Shown here: positions 8,516 through 17,458 of the stretch, in pieces | Layout of the letters: every line of letters starts with the position of its first letter | Position numbering within the stretch: the stretch's first letter is position 1 | Assembly: GCA_038240075.1 (NCBI GenBank) | Contig: JBBSEC010000002.1 | Coordinates: forward strand, 1 to 64,000 | Direction: 5' to 3' | Source of the DNA: DATBAK01 sp038240075 | GTDB taxonomy: Bacteria > Actinomycetota > Acidimicrobiia > IMCC26256 > PALSA-610 | DNA: 64,000 nucleotides | Notes under the pieces: generated by a model | What the model saw: the letters and a program-made list of their open reading frames with translations, nothing else | The model's database searches: none | Told to the model about the DNA's origin: nothing | Made by a program: the position numbers and the translations under genes

Positions 8516-11476
8516 TCAGGCCGGCGGCACCGTCGTGGTCGTGGTGGTCGTCGCGGTGCCGCCGCTCGTGGGCGTCGTGGACGAGGTCGGACTCGTGGTC
8601 GGTGTGGTCTTCGTGCCGGTGGCCTGCGCGAGCAACTTGACCGCCGCCGCGACGTCGGCGCGGGCCAACTTGATGTCCTTGCCGTACGTCGCGAAGTCCT
8701 GCTTCGCGAGCGCGGCGTCGGCCGCGGTGAACTCGTTCTGCGCCCTCGCCAGGAGCGTGGCCACGGTATCCGTCGTCGGAGGAGGAGCCGGCCCGGTGCT
8801 CGGCCCGGTGGAGCTGCCCGCCCCGAACAGCGCGTTGATCGCGTCGGGAATCGACGTGGACAGGACCGAGTGCTCTCCGTAGGTGACCGCGACGTACCGG
8901 AAACGCGGGAACGTGGCACCCTCGGTCGTCGCCACATAGATCGGCCGGACGTACAGGATCGAGTCGCCGATCGGGATGAGCTGCACCTCGCCGCGGTTGA
9001 CCGACGATCCGTGTTGGTCGAGCAGTGACAGCGTCTGCGAGATCGAGGTGTTCGAATCGATGTTGGTCGCAGCCTTCGACGGAGACGGGATGTCCTGGTT
9101 GTCGGGGGTGTCGTACAGCACGAGCTGCCCGTAGTTGGGCCCGTCGGAGCGCGCCACGATGAACGCGGTCAGCACGTTCGCGTTCGCGGCAGGCACGAAG
9201 CTGCGTTCGAGCACGAACTCTTGTTTCTCCGGCTGCCCGGGCGCGTTGGGCAGGTGCATCATCAGGTAGAGCGGATCGATCCGCGGACCGCTTGTCGCGA
9301 GCTGCGCGCTGCGGCCGCCGTTGTTGCCGCCCGCCGCGGCCGTCGCCGGCGTCGACGTCGAGTCGGCGGAGCTCGGCGCGGGTGCCACCGACCAGAGGTT
9401 CCCGGCCCGGTAGAACTGCGACGCGTCGACGAGGTGGTAGCGCTGGTACTGCTCGGTCTGGGCCCGGAAGATGTCTTCGGGGTAGCGGAAATGCGCCTTC
9501 AACTCGGCCGGGATCTTCGACCTCGCGGTGAACATCTTCGGGAAGGCCTTCTCATAGGCCTGGATGATCGGGTCACCGGGGTCGACGACGTAGTACGTGA
9601 TCGTCCCGTTGTACGCGTCGACCGTCACCTTCACCGAGTTGCGCACGTAGTTGAACGTGTTGTCGAGGCCGCTGGCGCCGCTCAGGCCGGCGGGGTGCAG
9701 CGACTGCGAGTACGGGTACTTGTTGGTGGTCGTGTAGGCGTCGAGCACCCACTCGAGCTTTCCGCCGACGACGACCGCGTAGGGATCGGCATCGAGCTTG
9801 AGGAACGGCGCGGCCTTCTGCACGCGGTCGGACACGTCGCGCAGGAACATGACGCGTGAGTGCGTATCGACCTGGTGCGTGATGAAGAGGTCCCAGCTGC
9901 CGAAGCTCAACGCGATGGCGGCCTTCCGGAGGTAGCTCGAGGTCTCGACGCCACCCGTGCCCTTGTACCGGATCGTCGCATCGTTCGCGCCCGCCGTGGG
10001 CTGGTTCTCGTTCTGTTTGCTGTCGACGACGGTGAACCCGCTCAGACCTTCGCCGTAGTACACGTTGGGCTGCGTGACGGTGAGATCACCCGTCGGCGGG
10101 ATGTCCGAGAGCAGGTAGTCGGGAGTCTGGTCAGCGCTCTTGACCGTGTTCGCGGCCACGGCGGCGGCGCCGTATCCGTGCGTGTAGACGAGATGCTGGT
10201 TCGTCCACGTGTTGTTGGGGACCTGGGACGAGTTGAGCTCGCGGAGCCCGATCTCCACCTCGAGCTCCTGGTCGCCGATCGGGTACCGGTCGAGGTCGAG
10301 ACTGGTGAACGCGAAATACGGCTTCAGCTTCTGGTTCTGCTGGAAGTTGGGCAGGAGCTGATCGGGATCCCAGAGCCGCGCGTTGTCGATCGTCGCCGAG
10401 TTGGCCGCGACGATCTTGGGAGTGAGGTTCTCCTTGTAGTTGTACGCACGCGTCTTGATGTCGTCGATCCCGAATGCGACGCGGGTCGCGGTGATGTTGC
10501 GCTTGATGTAGGCCTGTTCCTTCGTGAACTCGTTCGGCTTGACCTGGAACTTCTGGATGTAGAACGGATACAGCGTTCCGACCACGATCGAGATGAAGCC
10601 CCACAGGCCGACCGCGATGACGGGCAGCACCCAGCCGCGGCGCCAGATGTTCACGATGAACAGGAACGCGCAGACAACCGAGATGATCACCAGGAAGTTC
10701 AGGGCCGGGAGCTGCGCCTTCACGTCGGTGAACGTCGCACCGTCGACCGCGCCCCGCGTCGAGAACACGAGCTCGAAGCGGCCGAGGTAGTACTGCCACG
10801 TCTTCGTGAACGCCATCAACGCGAGGATCACCGAGAGGTGGGCCTTCACCTGCGGCGTCACCCGTTGGAACGGGGTTTGCAGGCGGATGCCGCCGTTGAC
10901 GTAGTGGAAGATCGCGACGATCAGGAGCACGAGCACGAAGCTCACGAACAACCATTGCGACACGAAGCGCAGGAACGGAAGCTGGAAGACATAGAAGCCG
11001 ATGTCGCGGTGGAACTGCGGGTCGCGCTGGTGGAACGGCACGTGGTTCCGGAAGAGGATCCACGCGGACCACTGCGACGAGACGCCGCTGCCGACGATGA
11101 ACGCGAAGAACGCGGAGATCACGAACCGGACGCGGCCCGCGTACGGCGCGACGTACGAGCGGTACCGCTCGACCATCTCGTCCTCGGGGCCCATCGCACG
11201 CGTGCGCGGCGCGAGCCGGTCGGCGATCACGAGGTTGACGAGCATCAGCACGAAGAAGAACAGGGTGAAGACGATCGTCGGGACGAGCTTCGCCGCAATC
11301 AACCCCCGCCAGGTCTGCGTGAAGCCGACCTCGTGGAACCAGAGGTAGTCGGTGTAGAAGCGGGCCAGGCCGCGCAGGCTCGCCAGCAGGATGATGATCA
11401 GCACGACCGCGCCGATCAACCAGACCCGAAGTCCGATCGAGCGTCGACGGGTCTCGTTGGCGGGGGGAACGCGCAT
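8516..11476 (-). CDS. UPF0182 family large membrane protein
   Basis: This 986-residue protein matches the UPF0182 (COG1615) family of actinobacterial and cyanobacterial membrane proteins. Seven hydrophobic spans fall in the first 305 residues (about 17-38, 62-84, 112-132, 168-190, 206-225, 252-272, 278-300). The conserved FYTDYLWFHEVGFTQTW and HVPFHQRDPQFHRDIGFYVFQLPFLRF blocks are present. The remaining 680 residues are a large soluble region with FNYVRNSVKVTVDAYNGTITYYVVDPGDPI, probably extracytoplasmic. The C-terminus is a Thr/Pro/Gly-rich tail. Function is unknown for the family. The ATG is preceded by TAGCAT at 8 bases with no ribosome binding site, suggesting a leaderless mRNA. It is transcribed alone. 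Confidence 0.93.
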   Translation of the reverse strand: MRVPPANETRRRSIGLRVWLIGAVVLIIILLASLRGLARFYTDYLWFHEVGFTQTWRGLIAAKLVPTIVFTLFFFVLMLVNLVIADRLAPRTRAMGPEDEMVERYRSYVAPYAGRVRFVISAFFAFIVGSGVSSQWSAWILFRNHVPFHQRDPQFHRDIGFYVFQLPFLRFVSQWLFVSFVLVLLIVAIFHYVNGGIRLQTPFQRVTPQVKAHLSVILALMAFTKTWQYYLGRFELVFSTRGAVDGATFTDVKAQLPALNFLVIISVVCAFLFIVNIWRRGWVLPVIAVGLWGFISIVVGTLYPFYIQKFQVKPNEFTKEQAYIKRNITATRVAFGIDDIKTRAYNYKENLTPKIVAANSATIDNARLWDPDQLLPNFQQNQKLKPYFAFTSLDLDRYPIGDQELEVEIGLRELNSSQVPNNTWTNQHLVYTHGYGAAAVAANTVKSADQTPDYLLSDIPPTGDLTVTQPNVYYGEGLSGFTVVDSKQNENQPTAGANDATIRYKGTGGVETSSYLRKAAIALSFGSWDLFITHQVDTHSRVMFLRDVSDRVQKAAPFLKLDADPYAVVVGGKLEWVLDAYTTTNKYPYSQSLHPAGLSGASGLDNTFNYVRNSVKVTVDAYNGTITYYVVDPGDPIIQAYEKAFPKMFTARSKIPAELKAHFRYPEDIFRAQTEQYQRYHLVDASQFYRAGNLWSVAPAPSSADSTSTPATAAAGGNNGGRSAQLATSGPRIDPLYLMMHLPNAPGQPEKQEFVLERSFVPAANANVLTAFIVARSDGPNYGQLVLYDTPDNQDIPSPSKAATNIDSNTSISQTLSLLDQHGSSVNRGEVQLIPIGDSILYVRPIYVATTEGATFPRFRYVAVTYGEHSVLSTSIPDAINALFGAGSSTGPSTGPAPPPTTDTVATLLARAQNEFTAADAALAKQDFATYGKDIKLARADVAAAVKLLAQATGTKTTPTTSPTSSTTPTSGGTATTTTTTTVPPA

Positions 11477-11484
11477 CGCGGCGC

Positions 11485-11490
11485 ATGCTA
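11485..11490 (-). promoter_or_regulatory. Candidate -10 element (TAGCAT) for the UPF0182 gene
   Basis: Minus-strand TAGCAT ends 8 bases before the ATG at 11476 and there is no Shine-Dalgarno sequence between, consistent with leaderless transcription. Confidence 0.45.
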
Positions 11491-11551
11491 GGCGGCGCCC
11501 CGCGCTCTATGACCGCGTCTGCCGTTCGCAGCGGTCGCGACCGAGCGGTTC

Positions 11552-13573
11552 TCAGGTCGAGCTGGTCGACCCGACGTCGATCGCGGTGGTCGCATCCCCG
11601 TCGGAGTCGGCGCTCACGAGCGCACACCGGCATCCGGGATGAGCCGGAGGGTAGGCCTGACCGGTCGGGAACGCCTCGCCCTTGCGGGTGGGCTCGAGCG
11701 CGTTGTCGGCGCAGTCGACACAGCAGCCGTCGGGCGGCACGCTCCAGGTCAGCACCGCGTCGTCGGCCCCGGCTTCGTAGTGACCGCGTGCGTACGCGGC
11801 CACCAGGGCGTCGTCGGCCGACGACTCCGCCGAGCGGTTCTTCCACTCCCGGTAGCGCGCGCCGATGCGCTCCACGACCTGGTTCGAGCTCTCACCCGGT
11901 TCGTGCGCCGCATCGATCGTCGCGACCAGACGGTCACGCAGGGGCTCGACCATCGCGCGGGCGAGGTCGGACGCGAGGTCGTCGGGGACGCTCGCATCAC
12001 CGTCGGAGGCACCGCCGCCCGAGGCAGCCCGGCCCCGGCGGTACGCGTCGGTTGCCGCCGTGAGCACGACGGCCGTCCACGCAGCGTTCTGCGCGTCAGC
12101 TTCGGGGAGCGCGGAGGCGGCCACGAGCCGTCCCTTCGTGCGCCGGACCTTGTCGAGCACCTCGTTCTGCTCGTTGCCGATGGCGAGCTTGACCTGACGG
12201 ACGAGCGCGGGGCGCAACGGGGCGAGCGCCTCGTCGCGTCGCGTGAGCCAGGCGGGCAGGGTGCCGGACTCGACCGCGGCCTCCGCCGCGAGCGCGCCGA
12301 CTGCAGGGTCGGTGTTCTCCGACGCCTCGTCGAGCTCGATGACCGCGGGCGCCGGCTTCGAGTCCGCGTCGGGCACCGCGTTCTCGGCTTCGGACTCGGC
12401 CTGCGCACCGGCACGCAGCCGGGCGAAGAGGTCGTCGACATCGGCGAGATTCGGCGCGAGATCCGCGTCGTCGTCTCCGGCGATCTCGGCTTCGTCGTCG
12501 GGAAGGATCGTCGCGGCTTCGGGCTCGTCCGATTTCGCGTCGGCCTCGGGCGCGGGCGCTTCCGCAGCCGACTCCGGTGCGCTCGCTTCCGCCGGGCCTG
12601 GTTCGGCAACGCTCAACTCGCCGGCAACGGTCGGCTCGGGGGCTGCGGAGACTGCAGCCGGCGCGGCGGCGGTCTTCGCGGTGTCGTCGGGCGCGAGACC
12701 GGCGACGCGCGCGGCCTCGGTCTCGGCGGCAACGGTCTCGGTGAGATCGGCCGCGTCGGAGTCGGCAGGGCGGGCCGCGGTCGCGCGCGCCTCGACCTGC
12801 GCGAGCGCCTCCGTCGCCTCGAGGAACGTGCGCTTCACGATCCGGTACGCGTCGAGCAGCTCGTCACGACCCGTGCGCAGCTCCTCGAGCTGCCCGCTGA
12901 GCAGCTCGCGCCGGCGTCCGAGGTCGTCGATCACGCGCTGACGCAGACTCGAGGCCTCCTCGACCAACGACCGGCCCCGCTCGCGTGCGCTGTCGATCTC
13001 GCTCGCAGACTCGCGCTCGCCGCGCGCGCGCAGGTCCTCGGCGTACCGGTCGGCCGAGGCGCGCACCTCGAGCGCGCGCTCGTCGGCGACTCGGAGCAGG
13101 TCGGTGGCGCGTTGCTCGGCTTCCTCGAGCATGCCGTTCGCGACCGATTCGGCCTCCTGCGTGCGCACACCGAGGATCTCCTCGGCCTCCTGGCGCAGGC
13201 GCTGGGCTTCCTCGTGGGCATCATGGACGAGCCGGGCGGCGCGTTCCTCCGCCTTGCCCCGGATATCACTCGCGGCCTCGCGGGCGGAGCGCAGCAGCCG
13301 GGTGGTCTCTTCACCGAGGGCGTCGAGCAGCTCCTGCTCGTCGAGGGGCTTCGGGGTGCGCAGGCGCGCCTCGAGCTCGTCGATCGTGCTGGTCAGCTCC
13401 TGCTCCCGCGCACGGACCGCGCCGAGGTCTTCGGCGACCCGCTTGAGGAACGAGCGGACGTCGGCCTCGGAGATGCCGCGGAAAGCCGTCGGAAATGCCC
13501 GACTTGCGACCTCGTCAGGAGTCAGACGGGGGGTGCTGGAGATGGTTCGTTGCCGGCGTTCGCTGTCGCTCAC
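11552..13573 (-). CDS. DivIVA-like coiled-coil protein with Mu F-like (phage head morphogenesis) C-terminus
   Basis: This 673-residue protein has three parts. Residues about 16-60 (RLTPDEVASRAFPTAFRGI, EADVRSFLKRVAEDL) match the membrane-binding DivIVA/Wag31 N-terminal domain. Residues about 60-275 are a long, highly charged coiled coil rich in EAE/RAR heptads, followed by an acidic Ala/Pro/Glu linker to about residue 440. From about 560 the sequence turns globular and ends with a cysteine/histidine motif: Trp610, Cys617, Cys618, Cys621, then PPAHPGCRC with His645, Cys648 and Cys650. That ending is the hallmark of the SPP1 gp7/Mu F minor head protein domain (PF04233 type), normally a phage protein. 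DivIVA proteins mark curved membrane and organise polar growth; why such a domain is attached is unknown. The gene starts at GTG with TACCAT 6 bases upstream. No phage genes are nearby. Confidence 0.8.
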   Translation of the reverse strand: MSDSERRQRTISSTPRLTPDEVASRAFPTAFRGISEADVRSFLKRVAEDLGAVRAREQELTSTIDELEARLRTPKPLDEQELLDALGEETTRLLRSAREAASDIRGKAEERAARLVHDAHEEAQRLRQEAEEILGVRTQEAESVANGMLEEAEQRATDLLRVADERALEVRASADRYAEDLRARGERESASEIDSARERGRSLVEEASSLRQRVIDDLGRRRELLSGQLEELRTGRDELLDAYRIVKRTFLEATEALAQVEARATAARPADSDAADLTETVAAETEAARVAGLAPDDTAKTAAAPAAVSAAPEPTVAGELSVAEPGPAEASAPESAAEAPAPEADAKSDEPEAATILPDDEAEIAGDDDADLAPNLADVDDLFARLRAGAQAESEAENAVPDADSKPAPAVIELDEASENTDPAVGALAAEAAVESGTLPAWLTRRDEALAPLRPALVRQVKLAIGNEQNEVLDKVRRTKGRLVAASALPEADAQNAAWTAVVLTAATDAYRRGRAASGGGASDGDASVPDDLASDLARAMVEPLRDRLVATIDAAHEPGESSNQVVERIGARYREWKNRSAESSADDALVAAYARGHYEAGADDAVLTWSVPPDGCCVDCADNALEPTRKGEAFPTGQAYPPAHPGCRCALVSADSDGDATTAIDVGSTSST

Positions 13574-13579
13574 AGACCA

Positions 13580-13585
13580 ATGGTA
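13580..13585 (-). promoter_or_regulatory. Candidate -10 element (TACCAT) for the DivIVA-like gene
   Basis: Minus-strand TACCAT lies 6 bases before the GTG at 13573 with no ribosome binding site, fitting a leaderless transcript. Confidence 0.5.
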
Positions 13586-13645
13586 TTGACTCCCCGGCCG
13601 GCGTACACAACAACCGCATCAGAACGGTGATCGAGGCGACACGGG

Positions 13646-14755
13646 TCACGCCGCGGTGCGGGCCGTCTTCACGGCCGGGAGTGGATCGCCGCCGGCCGCG
13701 CGCAGCGCCTTGAGCGCGTCGGCGAGGGTGCGCACGCCCACGACGCGCATCGAACCGGCGCGTGTGCGCGCCTCGGCGACCTCGGCCATGGGCACGATGA
13801 AGAGCGAAGCGCCGCGGTGTCGCGCGGCGACGGCCTTCTGACCGACCCCACCGACCTGTTGCACCGTGCCGTCGGGCGAGATCTCGCCGGTGACCGCCAC
13901 GCGCTTTCCACCGGTGAGGTTGCCGGGCGTCAGCTCGTCGAGGATCGAGAGCGTCATGGCGAGGCCGGCCGACGGTCCGCCGATGTCGCTGGTGTCGATG
14001 CGCACGTCGACGGGGAAGTGCAACGGCTGCCCGAGGTACACGCCGATGACCGCATGACCCTTCTGATTGGCCGTCACGATCGACGCGGTGTGACGCGCCT
14101 CGCCGCGCTGGTACACGATCGAGACGCGAGCACCCGGGTGCACGGCCTTCATGCCGTTGATCAGCGCTTCCGGAGTCGTGATCGACTTCCCGTTGAGCGC
14201 GAGGATGACGTCGTTCGGCTGGAGCACGCCGGCCGCGGGCTCGTCACCGATGACCGCGAGGACCGTGACCTTCTTCTCGGGGCTGACGCGGTAGCCGAGG
14301 CGCGTGAGCGCGACGTACTTCGCCGCGTTCTGCGAGTTCGCCATGTCGAAGACGGCCTGCGCGTCGACCTGCGCCGGATCCGCGTCGCCCGCGAAGTCCT
14401 TCTGCTTCACGAGGTCGATCTCGGAGTCGAGCGAGGCCTGGATCCACCGCCACGCATTGATGCGTGACCGCTCCTCGACGAAGAGCAGCATCAGCGCGCC
14501 CTTGGGCGGGTACTGACGCGCGCCGTGCACGGTGACGAGGCTGTTGACGTTGAGCGCGTCGCCCGGGGAGATCGTGTAGTACGGAAGTTGCACGAACGAT
14601 GCGACGAGGCTCGCGACGACGAGCAGGGACGCGAACGTGCCGAGGAACCACGGCCACTTCGCGCGCCGCTTCGGCTCCGGCACAGGCCAGGGTTCCGACC
14701 CGTCCGAGCTCTCGTCGGGAGCACCCGCCGTGTCCGGTGGTTCTGCTTGGCTCAC
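13646..14755 (-). CDS. YlbL-type PDZ/Lon-like membrane serine protease
   Basis: A 369-residue protein with a cytoplasmic Pro/acidic N-terminus, one membrane span (about 36-56), a PDZ domain (about 165-225, with GVLQPNDVILALNGK) and a Lon-type proteolytic domain (about 245-345). The Ser-Lys dyad is intact: Ser262 in DIGGPSAGLAM and Lys307 in VGGVGQKAVAA. This is the arrangement of B. subtilis YlbL and streptococcal SepM, which cleave membrane-proximal peptides outside the cell. Its substrate is unknown. The nearest ribosome binding site is a GGAGAG-like stretch before the GTG at 14755. It lies 72 bases upstream of the DivIVA-like gene in gene order but is transcribed in the same direction, so read-through from sortase to this gene is possible. 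Confidence 0.9.
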   Translation of the reverse strand: MSQAEPPDTAGAPDESSDGSEPWPVPEPKRRAKWPWFLGTFASLLVVASLVASFVQLPYYTISPGDALNVNSLVTVHGARQYPPKGALMLLFVEERSRINAWRWIQASLDSEIDLVKQKDFAGDADPAQVDAQAVFDMANSQNAAKYVALTRLGYRVSPEKKVTVLAVIGDEPAAGVLQPNDVILALNGKSITTPEALINGMKAVHPGARVSIVYQRGEARHTASIVTANQKGHAVIGVYLGQPLHFPVDVRIDTSDIGGPSAGLAMTLSILDELTPGNLTGGKRVAVTGEISPDGTVQQVGGVGQKAVAARHRGASLFIVPMAEVAEARTRAGSMRVVGVRTLADALKALRAAGGDPLPAVKTARTAA

Positions 14756-14870
14756 GCGATCTGGGGCTCTCCGGATGTCGACCTGCGTCGGCGCGGTCGG
14801 GACGCCCAGATTGCCACGCCCGGCCCGCCGTTCGGCATCGCGCGGAGCGATGCGGCGGAGCCGGCCCCGA

Positions 14871-15626
14871 TCAGGTCGGGTTGACGATCTTCAGGAGCGT
14901 GCCGCTGGTGACGAGGCGCTGCGTCGCGCTGCCCTTCGGGTTGCACGTGAACAGCGTCACCGTGCGTCCGGGCTTCTGGTCGGCGATCCACAGGGCCGTC
15001 TGGGGCACCACGAACACCCTGGTGACGCTGTAGACGTAGGTCCAGCCGTTCTGCATCACGAAGTCGATCTGGTCGCCCGGCTTGAGCTGGTCGGTGTTCA
15101 GGAACGGGTGCGTCTGGGTCGTGCGGTGGCCGCCGAAGACGGCGTTGCCCCAGCCGCCCGGCGTCGCGCTGCCGGGCCAGTGCCCGGCGCCGTGCGCGAA
15201 CGCGGCCTGATCGACGCCCTCGAAGATGGTCTGGTCGAGTCCGATCGCCGGGATCATGATGCGGCCGAGCTGGGTCGGGGTGCGGTGCGCCCACGGGTTG
15301 CTCGGAGCCGGTGCGTTCGTCGGGAGGGTGGTCCCTGCGGGCAGCATCGTCGCGGGGAGTGACCGCGGCAGTGCGAGGCGCGTGACCGCGGGCTTTGCTC
15401 GCGGTGTCACCGTGTCCTTCGCCGTGCGGTTGGCCGCGCTGCGCACGCTCGGGCGCACGACGAAGTGCATGGTCGGATCGTCCGGTGCCGTCGCCCGTGA
15501 CGTGACCGCGGCCGACGCGTTGGGTCCGGGAGGGCTCGTCCATGCGGCGCCGGCCGCGACGATCATCGCCGCCGAACCGACTGCAAACAACGAGACTGCG
15601 CGCAACGTCCTGTCGCGAATCATCAT
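14871..15626 (-). CDS. Class E-type sortase
   Basis: A 251-residue protein if started at the ATG at 15626, which follows GAGGAGG directly; the next codon is also ATG and has better spacing. An in-frame extension to 15704 would overlap the divergent HEAT gene. It has a signal anchor (about 10-29), a Pro/Thr-rich stalk to about residue 115 and a sortase beta-barrel. Catalytic residues are His167 (FGGHRTTQTHPF), Cys228 in the TLFTC motif and Arg237 (ATQRLV). TLXTC with a C-terminal Arg is typical of class E/actinobacterial housekeeping sortases, which anchor surface proteins (often LAXTG). No sorting-signal substrate is encoded in this window, so it probably acts on proteins encoded elsewhere. 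Confidence 0.88.
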   Translation of the reverse strand: MMIRDRTLRAVSLFAVGSAAMIVAAGAAWTSPPGPNASAAVTSRATAPDDPTMHFVVRPSVRSAANRTAKDTVTPRAKPAVTRLALPRSLPATMLPAGTTLPTNAPAPSNPWAHRTPTQLGRIMIPAIGLDQTIFEGVDQAAFAHGAGHWPGSATPGGWGNAVFGGHRTTQTHPFLNTDQLKPGDQIDFVMQNGWTYVYSVTRVFVVPQTALWIADQKPGRTVTLFTCNPKGSATQRLVTSGTLLKIVNPT

Positions 15627-15658
15627 CCTCCTCAATCGGCTCGACGACACTGCACCTG

Positions 15659-15664
15659 TAGGTT
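15659..15664 (+). promoter_or_regulatory. Candidate -10 element (TAGGTT) for the HEAT-repeat gene
   Basis: TAGGTT lies 9 bases before the ATG at 15674 with no evident ribosome binding site. The spacing is slightly long for a leaderless start, so this is weaker than the other examples. Confidence 0.35.
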
Positions 15665-15673
15665 GGCGGCGCG

Positions 15674-16351
15674 ATGGACGGCGAACCGCCAATCTCCGCA
15701 GCACACGAACGTCGAACCGTGACCCGAGCGGCCGAAGCAGTGACGATGGGGCTGGGTCTCCGCCTCGATCGCAACGCTACGCGCGTATTGGTGGGGTTTG
15801 TCGAGTCCGACCCGGAATCGCGCGTACGCGTCGCGGCACTCGGCGCGCTCGCGCGCGCCGCATCGAAGGTCAGTGCGCGTGCTGCGTGGAAACGCGCGAC
15901 ATCGGATCGTGACGCGTCGGTGCGTCGACGCGCCGCAGAGCTTGCCCCCCTGCTCGATACACGCGCCACGCACACAACAATGGTCACGTTCGTACTCGTG
16001 CTGCTCGACGACGACGACGCGCTCGTCGCCGAAGCCGCGGCGTTCGCGCTCGGCGAGCTCGCGTCACGCACACCGCGGGACGAGACCGCCGCGCGCGCGT
16101 TGGCGCGCGCGACCGTCGAGCATCCCGATCCACTCGTGCGCGAGGCCGCGGTCGCGGCACTCGGCGCGATCGGGGATCCAGCGTCCCTGCCCGCGGTGCT
16201 CGTCGCGACCCACGACAAGCCTGCGGTGCGCCGGCGCGCCGTGCTCGCCCTGGCCGCGTTCGACGGGCCCGAGGTCGAGACCGCCATCGAGGCCGCGCTC
16301 GGCGACACCGACTGGCAGGTCCGCCAGGCCGCCGAAGATCTCGTTCACTGA
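15674..16351 (+). CDS. HEAT-repeat protein
   Basis: A 225-residue all-helical protein built from HEAT-like repeats, e.g. DPESRVRVAALGALARA, DRDASVRRRAAELAPLL, DDALVAEAAAFALGEL, DPLVREAAVAALGAIGD and DTDWQVRQAAEDLVH. The recurring V-R-(R/E)-A-A-(L/V)-x-A-L pattern marks the inner helices. Such proteins are interaction scaffolds; PBS-lyase-type HEAT repeats look similar, but nothing here indicates phycobilin chemistry. It has no signal peptide or membrane span. It is divergent from the sortase gene and convergent with mreB. An internal ATG at 15746 is an alternative start that would remove only the non-repeat N-terminus. Confidence 0.8.
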   Translation: MDGEPPISAAHERRTVTRAAEAVTMGLGLRLDRNATRVLVGFVESDPESRVRVAALGALARAASKVSARAAWKRATSDRDASVRRRAAELAPLLDTRATHTTMVTFVLVLLDDDDALVAEAAAFALGELASRTPRDETAARALARATVEHPDPLVREAAVAALGAIGDPASLPAVLVATHDKPAVRRRAVLALAAFDGPEVETAIEAALGDTDWQVRQAAEDLVH

Positions 16352-16444
16352 GCCTTCGCGCGTCAGGAACGATGGAGCAGGTGCGCGTTCAGCCCGGGAA
16401 TCGCGGCGCAGCCCGAAACGAACCGAGCAAGCATGCGACCGTAG

Positions 16445-17458
16445 TCACGTTCTGGCGTCGCTGCGGGCCATGAACATCTCCTTGAGGCTGTCGAAGCTCT
16501 CGAGGCAACGTCCGGCACCGAGCACCACGCATTCGAGCGGCGCGTCCACCAGGTGGACGGGGAGATCGGTCTCCTGCGCGATGCGGCGATCGAGACCCTT
16601 GAGCATGCCGCCGCCACCCACGAGGTGCACGCCGTTGGCGATGAGATCCTGCGCGAGCTCGGGCGGAGTCCGGGCGAGACACGCGATCACGGCATCGCAG
16701 ATCGCGCGCACCTGCTCCTCGATCGCAGCGCGCACCTCTTCGGGCACGAGCATGATCGTCTTGGGAAGCCCGGTCATGAGATCGCGGCCGCGCACCTCGG
16801 CCTTCCATTCGTCCTCGACGGGGAACGCCGACGCGATCGCGAGCTTGATCTCCTCCGCGGTGCGCTCGCCGATTGCCATGCCGTACTCGCGACGGACGTA
16901 GGCCTGGATCGCCGAGTCGATGTCGAACGAGCCGACGCGCACGGCTTCGAGTGCCACCACTCCGCCGAGCGAGATCACGGCGACCTCGGTGGTGCCACCG
17001 CCGACGTCGACGATCATGTTGCCGAGCGGCTCGTGGATCGGGAGCGACGCACCGATCGCGGCCGCCATGGGCTGTTCGATCAGGTACGTCTGCGCCGCGC
17101 CCGCGCGCCGCGCGGCTTCGAGCACGGCGCGCTGCTCGACGTGCGTGATCGCCGACGGCACGCAGATCAGCACGCGCGCGCGATACAGGCGGCTGACGCC
17201 GGCGCGCTGGAACAACAGGCGAATGAGCCGCTGCGTGATCTCGAAGTCGGTGATCGCGCCGCCGCGCAGCGGTCGGACCGCAACGATGTAACCGGGCGTC
17301 CGGCCGATCATCTGCCACGCGTCGTGCCCCATCGCGAGCACATCCTGGCTACGGCTGTTGAGGGCGATGACCGTGGGCTCATTGAGGATGATGCCCTGGC
17401 CGCGCGCGTACACAAGGGTGTTCGCGGTACCGAGGTCGATGGCGAGGTCCCTAGCCAG
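16445..17458 (-). CDS. mreB: Rod-shape protein MreB (actin-like), apparent CTG start
   Basis: A 337-residue actin-like ATPase: phosphate-1 loop AIDLGTANTLVYARGQG at the N-terminus, connect-1 VICVPSAIT, phosphate-2 IVDVGGGTTEVAVISLGG, adenosine motif LVGGGGMLKGLDRRI. MreB filaments guide cell-wall synthesis. The conserved family N-terminus (ARDLAIDLGTANT) begins right at a CTG codon (17458). No in-frame ATG, GTG or TTG lies between it and codons deep inside the upstream small gene, and the first downstream candidate would delete the phosphate-1 loop. AGGGGG lies 9 bases before the CTG. The start overlaps the end of the upstream gene by 8 bases (CTGGCTAG), so coupled initiation at CTG is the best reading. 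No mreC, mreD or rodA is adjacent. Confidence 0.88.
   Translation of the reverse strand: MARDLAIDLGTANTLVYARGQGIILNEPTVIALNSRSQDVLAMGHDAWQMIGRTPGYIVAVRPLRGGAITDFEITQRLIRLLFQRAGVSRLYRARVLICVPSAITHVEQRAVLEAARRAGAAQTYLIEQPMAAAIGASLPIHEPLGNMIVDVGGGTTEVAVISLGGVVALEAVRVGSFDIDSAIQAYVRREYGMAIGERTAEEIKLAIASAFPVEDEWKAEVRGRDLMTGLPKTIMLVPEEVRAAIEEQVRAICDAVIACLARTPPELAQDLIANGVHLVGGGGMLKGLDRRIAQETDLPVHLVDAPLECVVLGAGRCLESFDSLKEMFMARSDART

Noticed and set aside
14835..14853. GCATCG/CGATGC hairpin after the sortase gene
   Set aside because: Only 6 bp and 7-base loop, lacking a U-tract; similar stems occur by chance in this GC-rich sequence.
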